Shown: positions 33,241 through 45,652 of the stretch, in pieces
How the letters are laid out: the number at the start of each line of letters is the position of its first letter
Position numbering within the stretch: position 1 is the first letter of the stretch
Source of the DNA: Earliella scabrosa
Taxonomy: Eukaryota > Basidiomycota > Agaricomycetes > Polyporales > Polyporaceae
Direction: 5' to 3'
NCBI GenBank assembly: GCA_022605405.1
Contig: JABYQQ010000006.1
Span: forward strand, 1 to 64,000
DNA length: 64,000 nt
Position numbers and translations under genes: made by a program
The notes under the pieces: generated by a model
Told to the model about the DNA's origin: nothing
The model's database searches: none
What the model saw: only the letters and a program-made list of their open reading frames with translations

Positions 33241-33839
33241 CGACTGGCGACATCTCTCATCCGACGCGGACACGGAGTCGCGCAGAACGTGTCCTCAATT
33301 GGAGGGGTACCAATGCGACGACTATACAGGTCATACGGGGTGGGATTCCGTCATTTTCTCGGCTCGAGACGTCCCTCGCCACCGCCTTCTCGTGCAGCCG
33401 GTGCAACCACTTCTGCATGTCCGCGACTTGGGACGCAGTCTGCGGGATCGCGATTCTCTTGCGATGTGCGACACCGACCGACGCGTGCACCTGCGTTCAG
33501 CGACGTCCGAGTGCTCTGCTCGCATCCTTCAGCCTAGACATACCGTCTGACGCAATCGTGCAGGGCAGCCCGCGCCGACTGTGGGACGTTCCGAGTCGGC
33601 GCACCGTCTCCTGTCATACCACGGTCCCGGCACGCACGCAGACGAGGTCTCCGATGTCGATTGGAGGAGCCCGCGGGCAAGTCGTCCAGCCCGAGCGTGG
33701 ATGTCCGACGATCGTCTCCGCCGTGACCTTTTCGTCGCACGCGAGACTGTTCGCCGTTCCAAGCCTCGACGGGCGGCGCGTCGGCCTGGGACATCATTGA
33801 GAGGAGCATTGCGCCAGCTTAGCCCGACTCGAAGTCCAC

Positions 33840-33900
33840 GGCCGTCCGTCTCGTCCATCCTGTCCATCCCGTCCATCCCGTCCATCCCGTCTCGTCCTGC
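33840..33900. repeat. 9 bp minisatellite tccatcccg
   Basis: A short run of tccatcccg/tccatcctg units. It lies in sequence with no recognisable gene. Confidence 0.85.
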
Positions 33901-36317
33901 AGGATGCGACTGTCCCGCCCCTACGTACCGGGAGATGGCGCACGGACTGTCGAGCACGCGTCGGCGTGCACTTGAAGTTGACAGAACACGACCAGTGCGG
34001 CTCCCGGGCCCGGATTGCGCTCCCAAGTCCGAGTCGGAATGCGATACCGAAAGCCCTCGTTCCTCCCACCGCGCTCGTGCGCATGCGGACGCGAAACCGG
34101 ACGTCCGACGCCGCTCGACGAGCTCGCGGCCCCAAGCAGTATTGCGTACTCAATACCCAGTGTTGAGTGGGCGGACGGACCGCCGACACGAGCCTGCCGA
34201 GGACAGTTAGCGCAAATGCAACCCGACTCTTGGCGTGAAACGCACCGATGGGCGGAGCGAGAGGCGCAAGAGCGCAATTAACGGAGCGCGAGCGGTGCGG
34301 GGTGCAGCCGAGACGGGACGGGACGATCGCTTCGCGTATCCGGTGGGGTTAGCGGCAGCGTGAGCGGGGTGGTCCGTGCGCTGTGAGGAGGGTACATAGA
34401 CCCTCGGTTCGCCCGGGTTGACCATGCACTGTCCGCCGCCGTTCCTGCTTCCTGCTCTCTCGTCTGCTCGTCGATCTGTTCGATGTCGGTGCCTGCGCCT
34501 GACCTGTCGTCGTCGTCGTCGCCAGTGCTGTCGGGCATTGCGCGTCGGGTGCGAGGACTGCACAGGTGAGTCGTGTTCGCCGTTCAGTCGAGCGCCGGAT
34601 GGGAGCCTGTTATTGACTGCAGCCCGTCCAGCGTTGAGTGCATGTAGCACATGAACCCGTCAGCGGTCGTCAGGGGTGCGCACCGGCTCGCCTGGAAGTG
34701 CCCGTGAGTGCTGCATTCATGCAAGCGAGTGCATACGCTGATTTCGTGCTCACCTCGCTTGCAGAGAAACCTGAGAGAAACTCCTGTCGGTGCGAACCGG
34801 TCCTGCAGGTCGAGCGGCAAGATGCGATCCTGGTGAGATGAAGGTGCTGCTGAGAGCGTGGTGAGTCGCGGAGGGGCATATCGCGGCGGGATGACGTACT
34901 GACACTGCATAAACGGCAGGTCCCGAGCTCCCGGTCCCCTTTGCGACGCGACGTCGCGCCTTCGTGTGCGGGAGGTGCGCCTGTCCTACTTCTGGCCCGT
35001 CATCCCGCCCGGACCCAACGGCATGTCGTCCGGACCCGTGGAGCGGTGTTTTAGGTGAGCATCCTCGAGTGAATTGACTTGCGTTTCGTGCGAAGCTGAC
35101 ACGGCGGATTGCAGACAACGTCTTGCGCGCCCGTGGCTGCGGTTCGGCTGGATGCGTGTGGGTGAGGCGCATGTGTCGAACAGGCATCCCCACGTCTGTG
35201 GGATCTTGTGAGTACGCGTGAGCGCAGGTGCAGAACGCGAACTGACCTCGAGCTGTCGTGCACAGCGTTCTCGGGGTTTATACTGAACGTCTGGCACTGG
35301 AGAAGCGGTGGCGAGGAGCGCGCATGCACGTGGCACGGCCGCGCATCACATTTTGCGGGACGCGGTGACGCGGGCTGGAGCTCACCGCGGGGCGCGAGCA
35401 AATTGCGCTTAGGAGCGGATGTGCGGGAGTGAGTGCGGGTCGGAGGAGGACGGGGACAAGGAGGTGGCGGGGCGACGGCGGCTTCGGGGGGCACTAGCAC
35501 GAGCTTCAAGAGATTTTGTGGCAGGCTGCATGCATAGAGTGGAGTTATGTCGGATGTGGATGGGAGGGACAGTGCGGGGAGAGGGTGGAGATGACCGTAG
35601 TCAGTGTTGTCAGTGCAGCGTCGAATGCAACTCGAGCTGCACGAGAACCGGCGAGACGCACCTTGGAGCCGTGCTCGACAAACGCAGTCGCCATCTGGTG
35701 CGTCCGCAATCCCTCGTTCCTCGCCCTTGCCCTCTGCACACGCGCGCCCTTCGTCTTCCCGGCTCTGCGCCCACTGCCAGCGACGAGCACGAGCTTGCGC
35801 TTGACATTGAAGACGCGTTCTGCACAAAGCAAAGACATGGGAGCGAGCAAGCAAGCGGGCTCTCTGCTGCGATACCAGACATCGGTGGTCGTCGCCGTCG
35901 AGGCTGGAGCTGTCGTCGCCGGCGTCATCGGGTTCCAAAATCAGAACACGCCGGCCCTGGCTACGATGAAGGAGGTGTGGTCGCCTACAACACGGCGCCA
36001 TCGTTCCAAACGCCCTCACGGCGAGCACGCACTCTGTACTAGTTGAGATCGCGCCCTCCAACGTCGCTGAGACTTGTTGCACGTCGCCCCGCCCTCCCGC
36101 TCGTCGCTGCCCGGCAGCTGCCCGCCACTGTGCAGGCGGTGGGACCGCGCGCCTACCGTTACCGCGCCCGAGAAACAGCGTCGCACACGCCTCTCAATTC
36201 ATCCACCATCCTCCTCTCGCTCCTCCCGCTCCGTCTCGGCTCCCATCTCGCCCTCGTCGGCGCCGTTCTTGAGTTTCTCTTGATCTGCCTCTCGCCGAAC
36301 TCGCTAGGCTTCGACTC
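33901..36317. other. No secure gene
   Basis: Long frames exist on the minus strand (up to 343 codons at 35051-36082) but they have no domain and are overlapped by equally open frames on the plus strand. On the plus strand a short stretch ending near 36040 (GYDEGGVVAYNTAPSFQTPS) resembles the end of a membrane-protein gene, but I could not extend it. The last 250 bp are C-rich and form the leader of the ROT1-like relic. Confidence 0.3.
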
Positions 36318-37338
36318 GTGAAGCTGTTCACCCCTCCCCTCGCTGTTGCCCTCGCAGCGATCCCCGCTGCCCTCGGCCAGAACGACGTTCCAATCGTCTG
36401 CGACGACGCGCACCATGCAACCTCAATCGTGCGGACGTGGAGCTCGCGCTCGAGCAAGGTCGTGACGGCTGCTGTGAGTGCGGTTTGGTCCTCGCAGGGA
36501 TTCGCGCGCTGATCGCATCCAGGGATTCGCGAACCCCGCGCACACGACCTTCATCTACCCTCCCGTCACCGGTGTGCCCTAAGTCTTGTAAGTACACCCT
36601 ATCGCTCGCTTCGACTTGCTAAGACCCTCTCTCCAGCTCAAGACGGGTTCTACGGATTGCCCGCTACCCGTTCAACTCCAAAGGTGCGTCCGTCTTCTCC
36701 TGCAGCCGGAGTCGTGCATACTGTGGGTGCTCGTCCTCTGCCTTCATCGCTGGCCCTGCGCGAGTGCAGACGCGCGTTCCTGTGCCGTGGGCGTGGTCAT
36801 CGCGGTCGTCGTCCGCATCACCGAGCTCCGCATTCCCAATATAGAACATAACGGCCCTCGTCTTGCGACTTGGACTGGTGACTGACATACGCAGCATCGA
36901 GCCCTAACTGCATAACGGGTGTTCTCAACTGGCACCACGGCCAGTACACGCTCAACACCAACGGCTCCATCACCCTCACCCCCTTCGAAGACGGCTTCCA
37001 GCAGGTCCAGGATCCATGTGCGGCCGAGACCAACTTCATCGAAGGCTACAACTGGACCGAGCTCTACCGCAGCTGGAGAATATTCTACGACCCCAACGAC
37101 GGCTACAAGCTGCATCTGTCCGAGCGCGATGGCAAGCCGGTCGCACCGCTCTTCCAGGTCTACTGCACGCCCAACATGCTGCCCACACAGCAGCTCCGCA
37201 ACGTCACCGTCACCGTCACGAGCAAGCCCCAGTCGCTCTTCGCTGCCAACTCAGGCCCGCGGAGGTGGACAGCGGAGGGTGTCACTGGCCTCGTGACGGG
37301 CGTGTTCGCGGTCGGTGTCGCATCATTGCTCCTCTAGA
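36318..37338 (+). pseudogene. ROT1: ROT1-like ER chaperone, disrupted
   Basis: This is the homologue of fungal ROT1, an ER membrane protein needed for cell-wall synthesis and protein folding. The first exon encodes a signal peptide (KLFTPPLAVALAAIPAALG), but the start codon is GTG at 36318. RTWSSRSSKVVT is followed by GFANPAHTTFIYPPVTG, and then a TAA where a Tyr is expected, just before a GTAAGT donor. The next exon lacks one base in DGFY-x-IARYPFNSK. The final exon, 36898-37338, is intact: NCITGVLNWHHGQYTLNTNG, LTPFEDGFQQVQDPC, NFIEGYNWTELYRSWRIF, PMLPTQ-like and a C-terminal membrane segment. Lost start, premature stop and frameshift together make this a pseudogene. Confidence 0.85.
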
Positions 37339-37434
37339 TCGTTAGTGGACCGGACCACGATGAATATCTATTAGTATACGCACGTCTCCCATCTACCTCG
37401 CATCTCTCCCGCTCCCCATTTCCTCTTTCCTCCA

Positions 37435-38190
37435 TTGCGTTTGCCGTCGTTACTAGTATCTACATCTGCATTGGTCCTTCCCGCGTTCGCGCGCGCCCCA
37501 CTATCCCTTTCCGAGTACTGCGGGACCGCGTACCGTGGGCCCGGGCGTACTTATCAACTTGACACAGACATTTCAACCCTCTCTCTGTTGTCAAGCTTAC
37601 GATACCCCCGCATGTACTGGGCGTTCTTGACGACCGTTGTATACTTTCGTGTAGGCCAGCGGGCTTATGACCAACACGCATGCACTGTAGTTCTGCGGTG
37701 AAACCTCCGCAGGACGCTATGTCGCGTTTGATGTTCCTGGCTGAAGACATTCAGGTGTGCGCTGTGGTGTTTGACTGATGCGATTGAGTTGCAGGTACAT
37801 CTCGCTGTTCTATGGTAAGTCGTACTTGATGATCATGCTATGTCTCGCTGACTATGTACCTTTCAGGCTTCTCATCGACCATTACGACATAACGAGTTGC
37901 AGTCTGGGCATGACCTCTCGCCGAAAGGTCAAGCGCAATCCCGCCCTGTTAAGCTCGTTCAGGATGTTCTCTGCGACCCAGCCGGTGGCCGCGCGACGTG
38001 ACCGCTTTCATATTCACGTTCCCGAACGCGAACGCTGGTGGCGTGCCGTCCTTATTCTTTAACCTAGACGACGCCCTCGCCTCGCGCACCTCCGGCTGGA
38101 GAGCGCACACTCTATCACCGCCAGTTACGGAAGCAGAGCGCCGAGAACGTACAGGGAGCAGGACAGCTCAGCTCGAATCATAGCCCGTCA
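37435..38190 (+). pseudogene. Decayed secretory-type gene, unrecognised
   Basis: Directly after ROT1 a frame begins LPSLLVSTSALVLPAFA, which looks like a signal peptide, followed by LSEYCGTAYRGPGRTY. No ATG precedes it; ATTGCG stands where a start might have been. Farther on, FIFTFPNANAGGVPSLFF and NLDDALA look coding. Intron-like GTAAGT and AG signals lie at 37815 and 37866. The pieces cannot be joined in one frame. Not recognised. Confidence 0.35.
37795..37935. repeat. Duplicated block, paired with 38495-38640
   Basis: Both blocks contain a GTAAG donor, atgtctcgctgac/catacctcgctgac, a tttgtac/tatgtac step, caggcttctcatc and ctgggcatg(a/g)cctctc. They are diverged copies of an exon-intron-exon segment, so a small gene has been duplicated here and both copies have decayed. 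Confidence 0.65.
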
Positions 38191-38573
38191 TACACTCGCT
38201 GACCTCCGCAGCACTAGCCGAAGTTTCTGGTCCAGACGCTCCCCAGCAGGATCGTCTGAGAGCTATCCATTTTGCCACGTTTTGGATTGACAGTTCCTGT
38301 GATGCCTGACTGGTCCGATGCAGTTGCAGGCTGTATAGTGAGTCGTACTCGACAGCGATATTGTACAGATCGATGCCTTCCTCATACGGACGTTCAAAAC
38401 CATGCTCCTTCGCAGACGTTCGCCCAGGGAACATTGAGGATCGACGGCGGCGCGTCTCGAACACCTCAAGCTAGATCGCGCAACTGATACGATGAACTTC
38501 TGGGTACTTTTGAACGGTAAGCCGCTCTCGATCATCATGTCATACCTCGCTGACTTTGTACTCCTCAGGCTTC

Positions 38574-39720
38574 TCATCCAACGCACGACAACGCCATGAC
38601 CAGCTGCGCTCTGGGCATGGCCTCTCTCCGGAATCCGCCGCTCTGCAACCCGTCTTCGAGCCACTTTGCCGCGAGGTCGTACCACGAACCGTCACCCTTC
38701 TCGCTGCCAAGCAAGAACCGGATCCCGTTCATGCGTTCAGCAAACTGCCACGCCATGTCAGCCGCAGCGCCCGCACGCGATCAAGCCCGGCACGCACCGT
38801 GTCGTACACCTCCCACTTGGCGTCGCCCCAGCCATCCGCGCCCGTGCCGTGTGCGCGGACGACGCCCACGATCGCGGACCAGAGCCGATCCAGATACGCC
38901 GCATCCCATTCGTACGTGCATACGGCGGCGCTCGACGCTGTCGCCGCTCGCCGCTCCATCTGCAGCCCCGGTGCCACGTCCTCCCCCACCGCACGCGGGA
39001 GACGCGGCGCCTCGCTGAGTACGCAGCGGAGGATATCTACTGCGGGCGAACTGGGAAGCGGGGCGACGGGTCGAGTGGCGTACACGTTCGATTTCGACAG
39101 GGGTAGCGCGAGGGCGCGGGCGAGCGCCGTCTCGCGCTTCTTGTCCGTGTCGAACAGCGCGTTCTTCTTTGCCTTCCCGGGTCCCGCTGGATCGGCAGCG
39201 GCACACGCGTCGAGCTCCTGGTTGCAAGCTGTCCAGAGCCAGACGGGCATGGCGTCGCGGATCTGCCAGAGCGCGCGGGAGCGCTTGATGTGGGGGTCTG
39301 TACGTGCGGCGGCTTTGGTTCGAGGGGCGGGTTTGCGCTTGAGCTTCCCGTTGCCGTACTGTTCGGGGCGGGCGAAGTTCTTGCGCGGGCGAGGTTTCTC
39401 GAGGTGCGCTTCGTACTTTTGCTGGAGGCTGGTGGCGGTTTGGGATGGGTATGGTGACGGCCGGGATTGGGTACTCACAGTGCTTCAAATGCCTCTGGCC
39501 CTCCGTACCGCTCCCAGGCCCGTCGCTCGACCTCCATCTCGCTGTAGAGGTGCGTGTCGATGCGATAACCCATCGCGTTGACTCTCCTGAGGAGCAGAAC
39601 ATGAGTGTGAGCGAACGAGGGGTGGAGGAGAGATGCGGACTTGGAGACGACGAAGTGCAAGCCGTCGAGGTCCTTCTCACGGAGCTTGTACTGCGCCATC
39701 GCCTTGGACTTGCATATCTG
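38574..39720 (-). pseudogene. XPA/Rad14 C-domain-like protein, C-terminal frameshift
   Basis: The exon from about 39717 to 39479 reads CKSKAMAQYKLREKDLDGL, HVLLLRRVNAMGYRID and YSEMEVERRAWERYGGPEAF. This matches the C-terminal DNA-binding part of XPA/Rad14-type proteins (TDAK-Y-L--DL ... E-EV---AW---GG-E). It splices (GTGAGT; CACCAG) to LQQKYEAHLEKPRPRKNF, then PDPHIKRSRALWQIRD-type sequence and a long C-terminal part. Near 38780 the frame changes: DTVRAGLDRVRA continues one frame over as MAWQFAERMNGIRFLLG and DGSWYDLAAKWLEDGL, ending at 38574. The zinc finger and N-terminus upstream were not found. One indel or sequence error separates this from an open gene. Confidence 0.55.
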
Positions 39721-40005
39721 GGAGACGGGAGACGTTCCTTCAGATTATCTGCGACGAAGAGCCAGGTGGGCGATCGGGGTCACCGTACCTGGTCGAACTC
39801 GACCAACGTCGACTCACGCCATGTGGATGGCTCGGACGCGGTTGTGCTGGGGGACAGGAGAAGAGATGCGGAGTCGAGGGTGGCGAGAGACGTGGACGGG
39901 CGGTGCGCGGGGATGTGACATGGAATGTGAAGCGAGACAGTCGAGAGACAGTCGAGTGAGCAAGATCTCCCGGATCGATCAAATGCCTTAGGGCACTTTC
40001 TGGCA

Positions 40006-40165
40006 GTATAGTTGAGTATGGAGCTGTCGTCCGCACTCTAAGGGGCATAGTTGAGTACGGGGCGCAGTGAGCAACTTCTGGGGCTATAGTTGAGTACGAC
40101 GCTGCCCTCTTAGTCAAGTACAGAGCTGTCTTCTGCGCTCTGAGGGGCTAGTCACTATGACTGAG
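40006..40165. repeat. Degenerate tandem repeat with atagttgagtac core
   Basis: Four to five diverged copies of a 35-50 bp unit, each with (a/t)agttgagta(c/t)gg and a ctgtc(g/t)tc(c/t)gc(a/g)ctct(a/g)aggggc-type segment. Confidence 0.8.
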
Positions 40166-42275
40166 TACACTCTGGAGAACATCGCAAGAGCGTACAGACT
40201 CTCGAGATGATTCGAAAGCTGCGGCTTCACAATACTTGCTGTGCGCATCTAGCACACCTCAGAGTACTTCTCTCAAAGTCGGACTTCGATGTCACGGTAG
40301 CGGTAGAAATTTATCGCCAATTGAATACGAAGAGAGTCCAGTAGGCTGGTACAGATGCACTCTGCGCGCGGAAGCGGGTACTGAGCATGCCCAGACAAAC
40401 ATGTACAGAGCCGAGTACTAAGTGATATCCGAGTGCGGGCGCCGACTCGGACAATGTGCGCGCTCGGCAGTCGCGGCCTCGCACCTCTCCCTCATAGTCA
40501 CTTGTGTACACCCGCTGACCCAACATTATGCAACACCTGAGATTTGAGACCCGACAACTCCGGGAGCTTGAGCGGGACTATAGTAACTGCTAGCACTGCG
40601 AGCGATACTAATGGGCTGAGGGAAGAACCTGGGAGCAGGCAGAGTTCATGTCCGGAGGTTGACATTGGTGCTGCGTGCATGCACGTGTACGTCTTGAGCG
40701 GCAGAGATCATGTATGTAATGCCGGAGGATGAATGGTGCCGACAAAACCAGAACATACGCACAGTTGTCCTGAACCCGACATGCACAGACTCGGACGGCA
40801 GCTAACACGTCCTGCCCGCAGCGCCTTGTCACAGTCCGCACTTCAAGTTCTTGGGCTGATGTGGTGGTTATTCTGTGGACACAGCGCATGAAGCAGGAGC
40901 AGAGACGCAGACAGCGGGAGGCACTTGCATGATGGATGGACGCCGTCGAGATGGAAGTTGGCCACCTGGCAAGACAGTTCGGAACGCAGAATCGGACTCT
41001 CCGGAGCCCAGACGGCACAGCATGCAACTACTCTTCACAGCAAGCGACATGACCAAACACGTGAAGCGTTGTGTCCTGTGCTGCAGCCTGAGAATATGAC
41101 GGGTCACTTACCTGCGCGGTGAAGCTCTGTGCTGGTAGTGATACACTACAGAACAGCTCAGTGCGAGCAGATAGTCTGCAGCTCACTGGTCCATTTTGTC
41201 GTGCATCCATCCTACAGCAAATGTTGTTCTTCCTTTCATCGAGATCAAGCAGAAAACCACCTATCCGGAACTGAGAAAGTTCGCTTAGAGGGATTGATCC
41301 GCTCATTACGTCTCATGGGTAAGTGCGCACACAATCATCCGTCAGACTACACTGATGTACACTACAGACAGAGTGCGTAGATAGAAGGAGCAAGCAGACA
41401 TAAAGACAGGATAGTAATCTTCGCTCACCAACCTGCCCGATCCATGCTGGCACTCCGAGTCACCGCTCGGGAACCTCCTTGGCACCCAGCTTCGGGCAGT
41501 ACCGCTTGTACTCCGATGCGGTTATTGAAGCGCAGAACGGGAGAGATGGGCGGTACACCAGGACATATGATCCGCTTGCCGAACTCTCGCGCGGCACATA
41601 TCCCGTCAGCCGGAGCATCAATGGAGAAGCCCTGCTTAGACTCACTTCACTCAAGATGACAAGTCTTCTCGACTTGACGAACACTCGTAGCACCATCCGA
41701 TGGTGAATTCCATCTTCGCAGCTCGGTCTTTCAGTGCGGAAGCTACGAGTGGTCCTTTCAAAGTGCGGGAGCTATAAGTGGAAAATGAAATGTGAAATGG
41801 TGTCAACCGGAAGCTTCGGCTCAAAGATACATACTTGCCGAACAATTCAGCCGGCAAGGGATGCTGCCCCGAGTATGTATCACCATGAGCGGTCGCGTAG
41901 AGATCCTGGATGATGAATGATAATCTCGTCGAGTTGCCCCCTTTGGTCCGGCGTATCGGGAGAACTGCAGACTCGGAGGCGGGAGCGCATGGTCAGATAA
42001 CGCTGGGTCCGGGAGGAATAGGAGCTTCCCGGGATGACTCTGCGTGAGAGGGAGTGCTCGACCTTCTGAGCGTTGGAGAGCATGCGCGCGTGGTGAGGAG
42101 TATCTCATGCGGACTGCAAGAGACTCCAGGGACTGTGCTTCCATGCTCGTGTATTGCTCCCGCCGACATCTCTGAACACTGAACCAACACTAGACGAGTG
42201 GACGGCCCGACTCCGAGCCTGTTGCTAAATCTGGATGCACGGTGCAGAGCTGAAACCATAGGAATACAAGCAACG
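40166..42275. other. No recognisable gene
   Basis: Only short overlapping frames. From about 42070 the sequence belongs to the flank of the dispersed repeat R3. Confidence 0.45.
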
Positions 42276-42629
42276 AGTATGCGATGCTCGTCTCCGAGGT
42301 GTGCGCGCTCCGGGCTCGTATTCGTGGTTTGCAGTTGGAGTCCAGGTACTCCCGCTCCCGAGTCTCCGAGTCCGCTGTGCATGCACCCGGGACGTCGCTC
42401 GTCTCGCAGTCGTGTACTCCCGTCTGCGTGTCTCTAACTGCCTGCTCCGCTCGGTCCCAGATACAACTCGTGCGCAGCGCACGATCCTATGCAAACGCTC
42501 CTAAGCGTCATGACCCTCCCATGCCGGTCGTCCGCACACGCAATGCGGATGCTACGCACGAGATGCTGGGACGCATGCGGTAAGAGTGGGCGGAGCGCAG
42601 TGAGTGGAGAGTCGAGACCGCCGTCTGCC
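42276..42629. repeat. 354 bp dispersed repeat, copy R3
   Basis: Nearly identical to 31873-32226 (four substitutions, no indel), in the same orientation and 10.4 kb away. The right boundary is sharp: both copies end gaccgccgtctgcc and then differ completely. Confidence 0.95.
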
Positions 42630-43066
42630 AGACGTGACACTTTTCCTAGTCTCGCCTGCAGCTAGAGGACGGGCTGAGGTAGCCGGAGTGCGCGACGCGA
42701 CGCGTTACAGGCACAGGCACGTGAGCATCTGTGACGAGCGCGTCGGTCACACAGGAGCCGTCGTCCTTTTCCTCGTCCTCGGACCTCCAGGTCGACATCC
42801 TCAGCATCATCTGCTCCCGCTCAATGTCAAACCCTGTTTCACGCTCGAGAATGCGCGACGTGCCCACTAGGGGTTTCGGATCGGCTCAAGCTATTCGGTA
42901 TCCAGGATATCCGACACTCTTCAGCGTTCGTACGGCCCGGTCTCGGCCTCGATCCTCCTTGGGGGCCGAATGGCAACTCGGCATCCGAGAGCGGAGGCGG
43001 ATGAGGCTGGCAGCGACGTGATCTCCCGCCCGACAAACGTGGGCAGCGCGGATGTCAGCTTCGCGG

Positions 43067-43073
43067 ATATAAA
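43067..43073 (+). promoter_or_regulatory. TATAAA box
   Basis: gcggatataaacccc lies about 125 bp upstream of the ATG at 43195, a reasonable position for the promoter of the gene that follows. Confidence 0.5.
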
Positions 43074-43194
43074 CCCCGCGCGTCACACCCGCGTTTCCTC
43101 ACCTACCTTGCCTCGTTATCCACGATCTGCTTGACGCAGACCTACATTGCTACACCAAGCACAGATACGTATAACACCCCGTGAATACTTACTA

Positions 43195-44150
43195 TGTCTA
43201 GGTCCACGAGCGACAGCTTCCGCGACAACGAGGTTGCGACGTCGACTGACGTTCGCGACGCCCTTCGGCACTCCGTTCTTCGGCCGGACCGAGGACGGGG
43301 AGTGGAGGAAGTTGACGATGGACGAGCTCAGGAGCGAGTATGAGGCGTGGGAGAGCAGGAGGGTTGGTGAGTGGCCTATGTATCCTCTTCCTTGGGTGGT
43401 GAGCGACGTGCTCACTGGCGGACGATCTTGCAGCTTCCCGCCGCGAGACTCGGAGTTGGGCCGACGAGGACGAGGAGGAGCTCTTCATTGAGGAGATGAT
43501 TGTGAGTTGTGACGGTTGCCTCACTGGTTTCGCGCCTTACAAGCTTCGCGACTTGAAGGAGACCGAGGAGGAGGAGGAGACGGCGCCCGCGGCTGTCGAG
43601 AAGCCCGCCAACATCATCGAGGCGCTCCGCGCTGGTATCATGAACGCCGTCAGCGTCCTGGAGGAGAACGTCATCTAGATCGACGACTCGAAGGCGCTTT
43701 CCACCTGCGACGACATTAACAACGGCGCTCCCGCCACACCCAGCATCATCGGCGGGGACCTCCTGAAGCGCATGGTCAGCCAAGAGGAACGCGACGCACT
43801 CGAAGTCAAGCAATTTCTTGCAGCAGTGGAGGAAGCGAACGGCAGCAAGGAGAACGTCGACATTTCCGGCGAGGTTGTCGGGGGCCGGTGGAGGTTGCGG
43901 GAGCAGAGAGGAAGGCGCTGAAAGAGCTGAAGGTGAAGAAGCCGAAGCGGTCCTCGGGGAAGCGGACGCGCGTGAGTGCCGAGTCGGAGGGGGAGGTGAG
44001 TACCCGATTTTCATTCGTCGACGAGGCGACGGACAACTCACATCGCACGCACTCGCAGCAGCCAAAGAAGGTGTCAAAGCGCAAGGACTCCGGTCCCCGG
44101 CACCAACGCCAGCGGCATACCCTGTCTTCCATCGGCAACGCGGAGAAGTG
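43195..44150 (+). pseudogene. Acidic hypothetical protein gene, disrupted
   Basis: ATG 43195 opens MSRSTSDSFRDNEVATSTD. The continuing protein appears one frame over as FATPFGTPFFGRTEDGEW, KLTMDELRSEYEAWESRR. After an intron come SWADEDEEELFIEEMI, then LRDLKETEEEEETAP, EALRAGIMNAVSVLEENVI and a TAG (43676-43678). The same frame stays open behind the stop (DDSKALSTCDDINNG, LLKRMVSQEERDALEVKQFL), so the stop is probably a nonsense mutation. Near 43885 another frame shift leads to ERKALKELKVKKPKRSSGKR. I do not recognise the family; the basic end suggests a nuclear protein. Confidence 0.55.
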
Positions 44151-44596
44151 AGCGGCGGATCGAGGTTCGACGGTCGACATAGGCGACTCGGCACTTTCAG
44201 CGACGGGCGACCGGCCAGGCATCGTCTGGGTGTAGGCCTCTTGCGCCCATTCGCTGTCTTGAAGACATGACGCGACAAGACGCGCGAGAGGACGCAGGAA
44301 GATCCCTTCCTGAGGCAGGTGAGTGATTCTTCCCCGAGGGAGGGACCGCTTTGGTCCTGGCGCACACCTTTTCGTGGTCCTCGGGGCGTACCTGCCTGAA
44401 CGGCGGGGAAACCGAAATGCGCTTTCCACTTGTATTAGTATACTGTATATCCAATGGCACTTCGTAGCACCGTTGCAAAGTTCATCGTGCCATTTGTGAG
44501 AAGCTTACGCTACGTCAACTTGTCGTCGAGGGAATCGCCCTCGTTTAGGATATTGAGCCTGTTGGTGGTGGGCTCCAGTAATGATGAATCCGGCTG

Positions 44597-44725
44597 CGCT
44601 ACGCGCTGTCGGACAGGGTGCGAGGGCGAGTCCGCCAGCTGTGTCCGAGGGGGCGATGAGTGCTACGCGCTGTCGGACGGGGTGCGAGGGCGAATCCGCC
44701 AGCTATGTCCAAGGGGACGATGAGC
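44597..44725. repeat. 64 bp tandem duplication
   Basis: gctacgcgctgtcggacagg to gcgatgagt is repeated once at 44661, with a few substitutions in the second copy. Confidence 0.9.
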
Positions 44726-45239
44726 TCAAGGGTCCAAGCTATCGAATAGTACAGAGGGATATGGCTACACTATATACTGCTCGAGAGGGGGGCTAGCCGG
44801 ATGTCGTCGATGATGTCGGTGCGGAAGGGGGTGCGGAATGCGGATACAAGTGCGGATGCGGTCGGGATCGAGTCCGCCGGTGAGTCGCTACAACTCGCCT
44901 ATGAGCTGCACGCCCAGCCGCGCGGGCTGCTCATCATCCGGCCGACAGCTCCGGAGCAGGGTACCAGCGGGACAATATGGTACCATTTCATCGTGCGACC
45001 ATTGCATTCCATACCATACGGTACTTACCTCCTGTAATGTCTCGACGACCATCTCGAGACTCACAATGTACAGAGAGGCTCGCGACTTGTTGACAAGATT
45101 GTGGTGTACGCAGTACATCTACACACATTAGACACCACACACTGGGTTGACAGAGCCCCCTCCTCGCGCAGATCCTCGCCGCCTCCCCGTGCTGTATCCG
45201 CCGCCGCCGCTATAACAAGTGTGGATGGACATGACTTGG

Positions 45240-45430
45240 GGGAATATTAGACGTACCAAAGCTGCGTCCGAGGTCCGTTTGAGCCGTTCTGTAGCGCGTG
45301 AAGGAGAGCACTAATCCTGGAGATGATGGCGGCAACGACGCGTGCAACACGCCGGGACGATGGTCGACGTACCGAAGGTGCGTCCAAGCAGCCCTCTTCA
45401 GGACGTTCTGTAGTGCCTGAAAGAGAGCAG
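45240..45430. repeat. Diverged ~118 bp direct duplication
   Basis: (a/g)gacgtaccaaagctgcgtcc ... cgttctgtagcgcgtgaaggagagca at about 45252 is repeated at about 45362 as cgacgtaccgaaggtgcgtcc ... cgttctgtagtgcctgaaagagagca. Confidence 0.8.
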
Positions 45431-45527
45431 AAAGCCCGACGGGTGGCGGGAGCACAAGTGAACTCGGAGGAGGGACACCGCGACAGTCGGCGCGGAGGAT
45501 TAGCTCGAGGACGGATGACGAGGGCAA

Positions 45528-45652
45528 GGGCGAGAACGAGAACGAGAGCTGTGAGGACGAGGGCAGTGAGGACGAGAGCTGTGAGGACGAGAGAGGTGAG
45601 AACGAGAGCTGTGAGGACGAGAGAGGTGAGAACGAGAGCGGTGAGAAATTCT
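45528..45652. repeat. Short tandem repeat gtgaggacgagagct
   Basis: About eight copies of a 13-15 bp unit (gtgaggacgagagct, gtgaggacgagag, gtgagaacgagagc). Purine-rich on the plus strand. Confidence 0.92.

Noticed and set aside
35051..36082. 343-codon open frame on the minus strand
   Set aside because: It is opposed by similarly long frames on the plus strand, has low-complexity composition and no motif, and overlaps the ROT1 leader region.
38556..39581. 341-codon open frame on the plus strand
   Set aside because: It is antisense to the XPA-C-like exons, which carry the recognisable protein.
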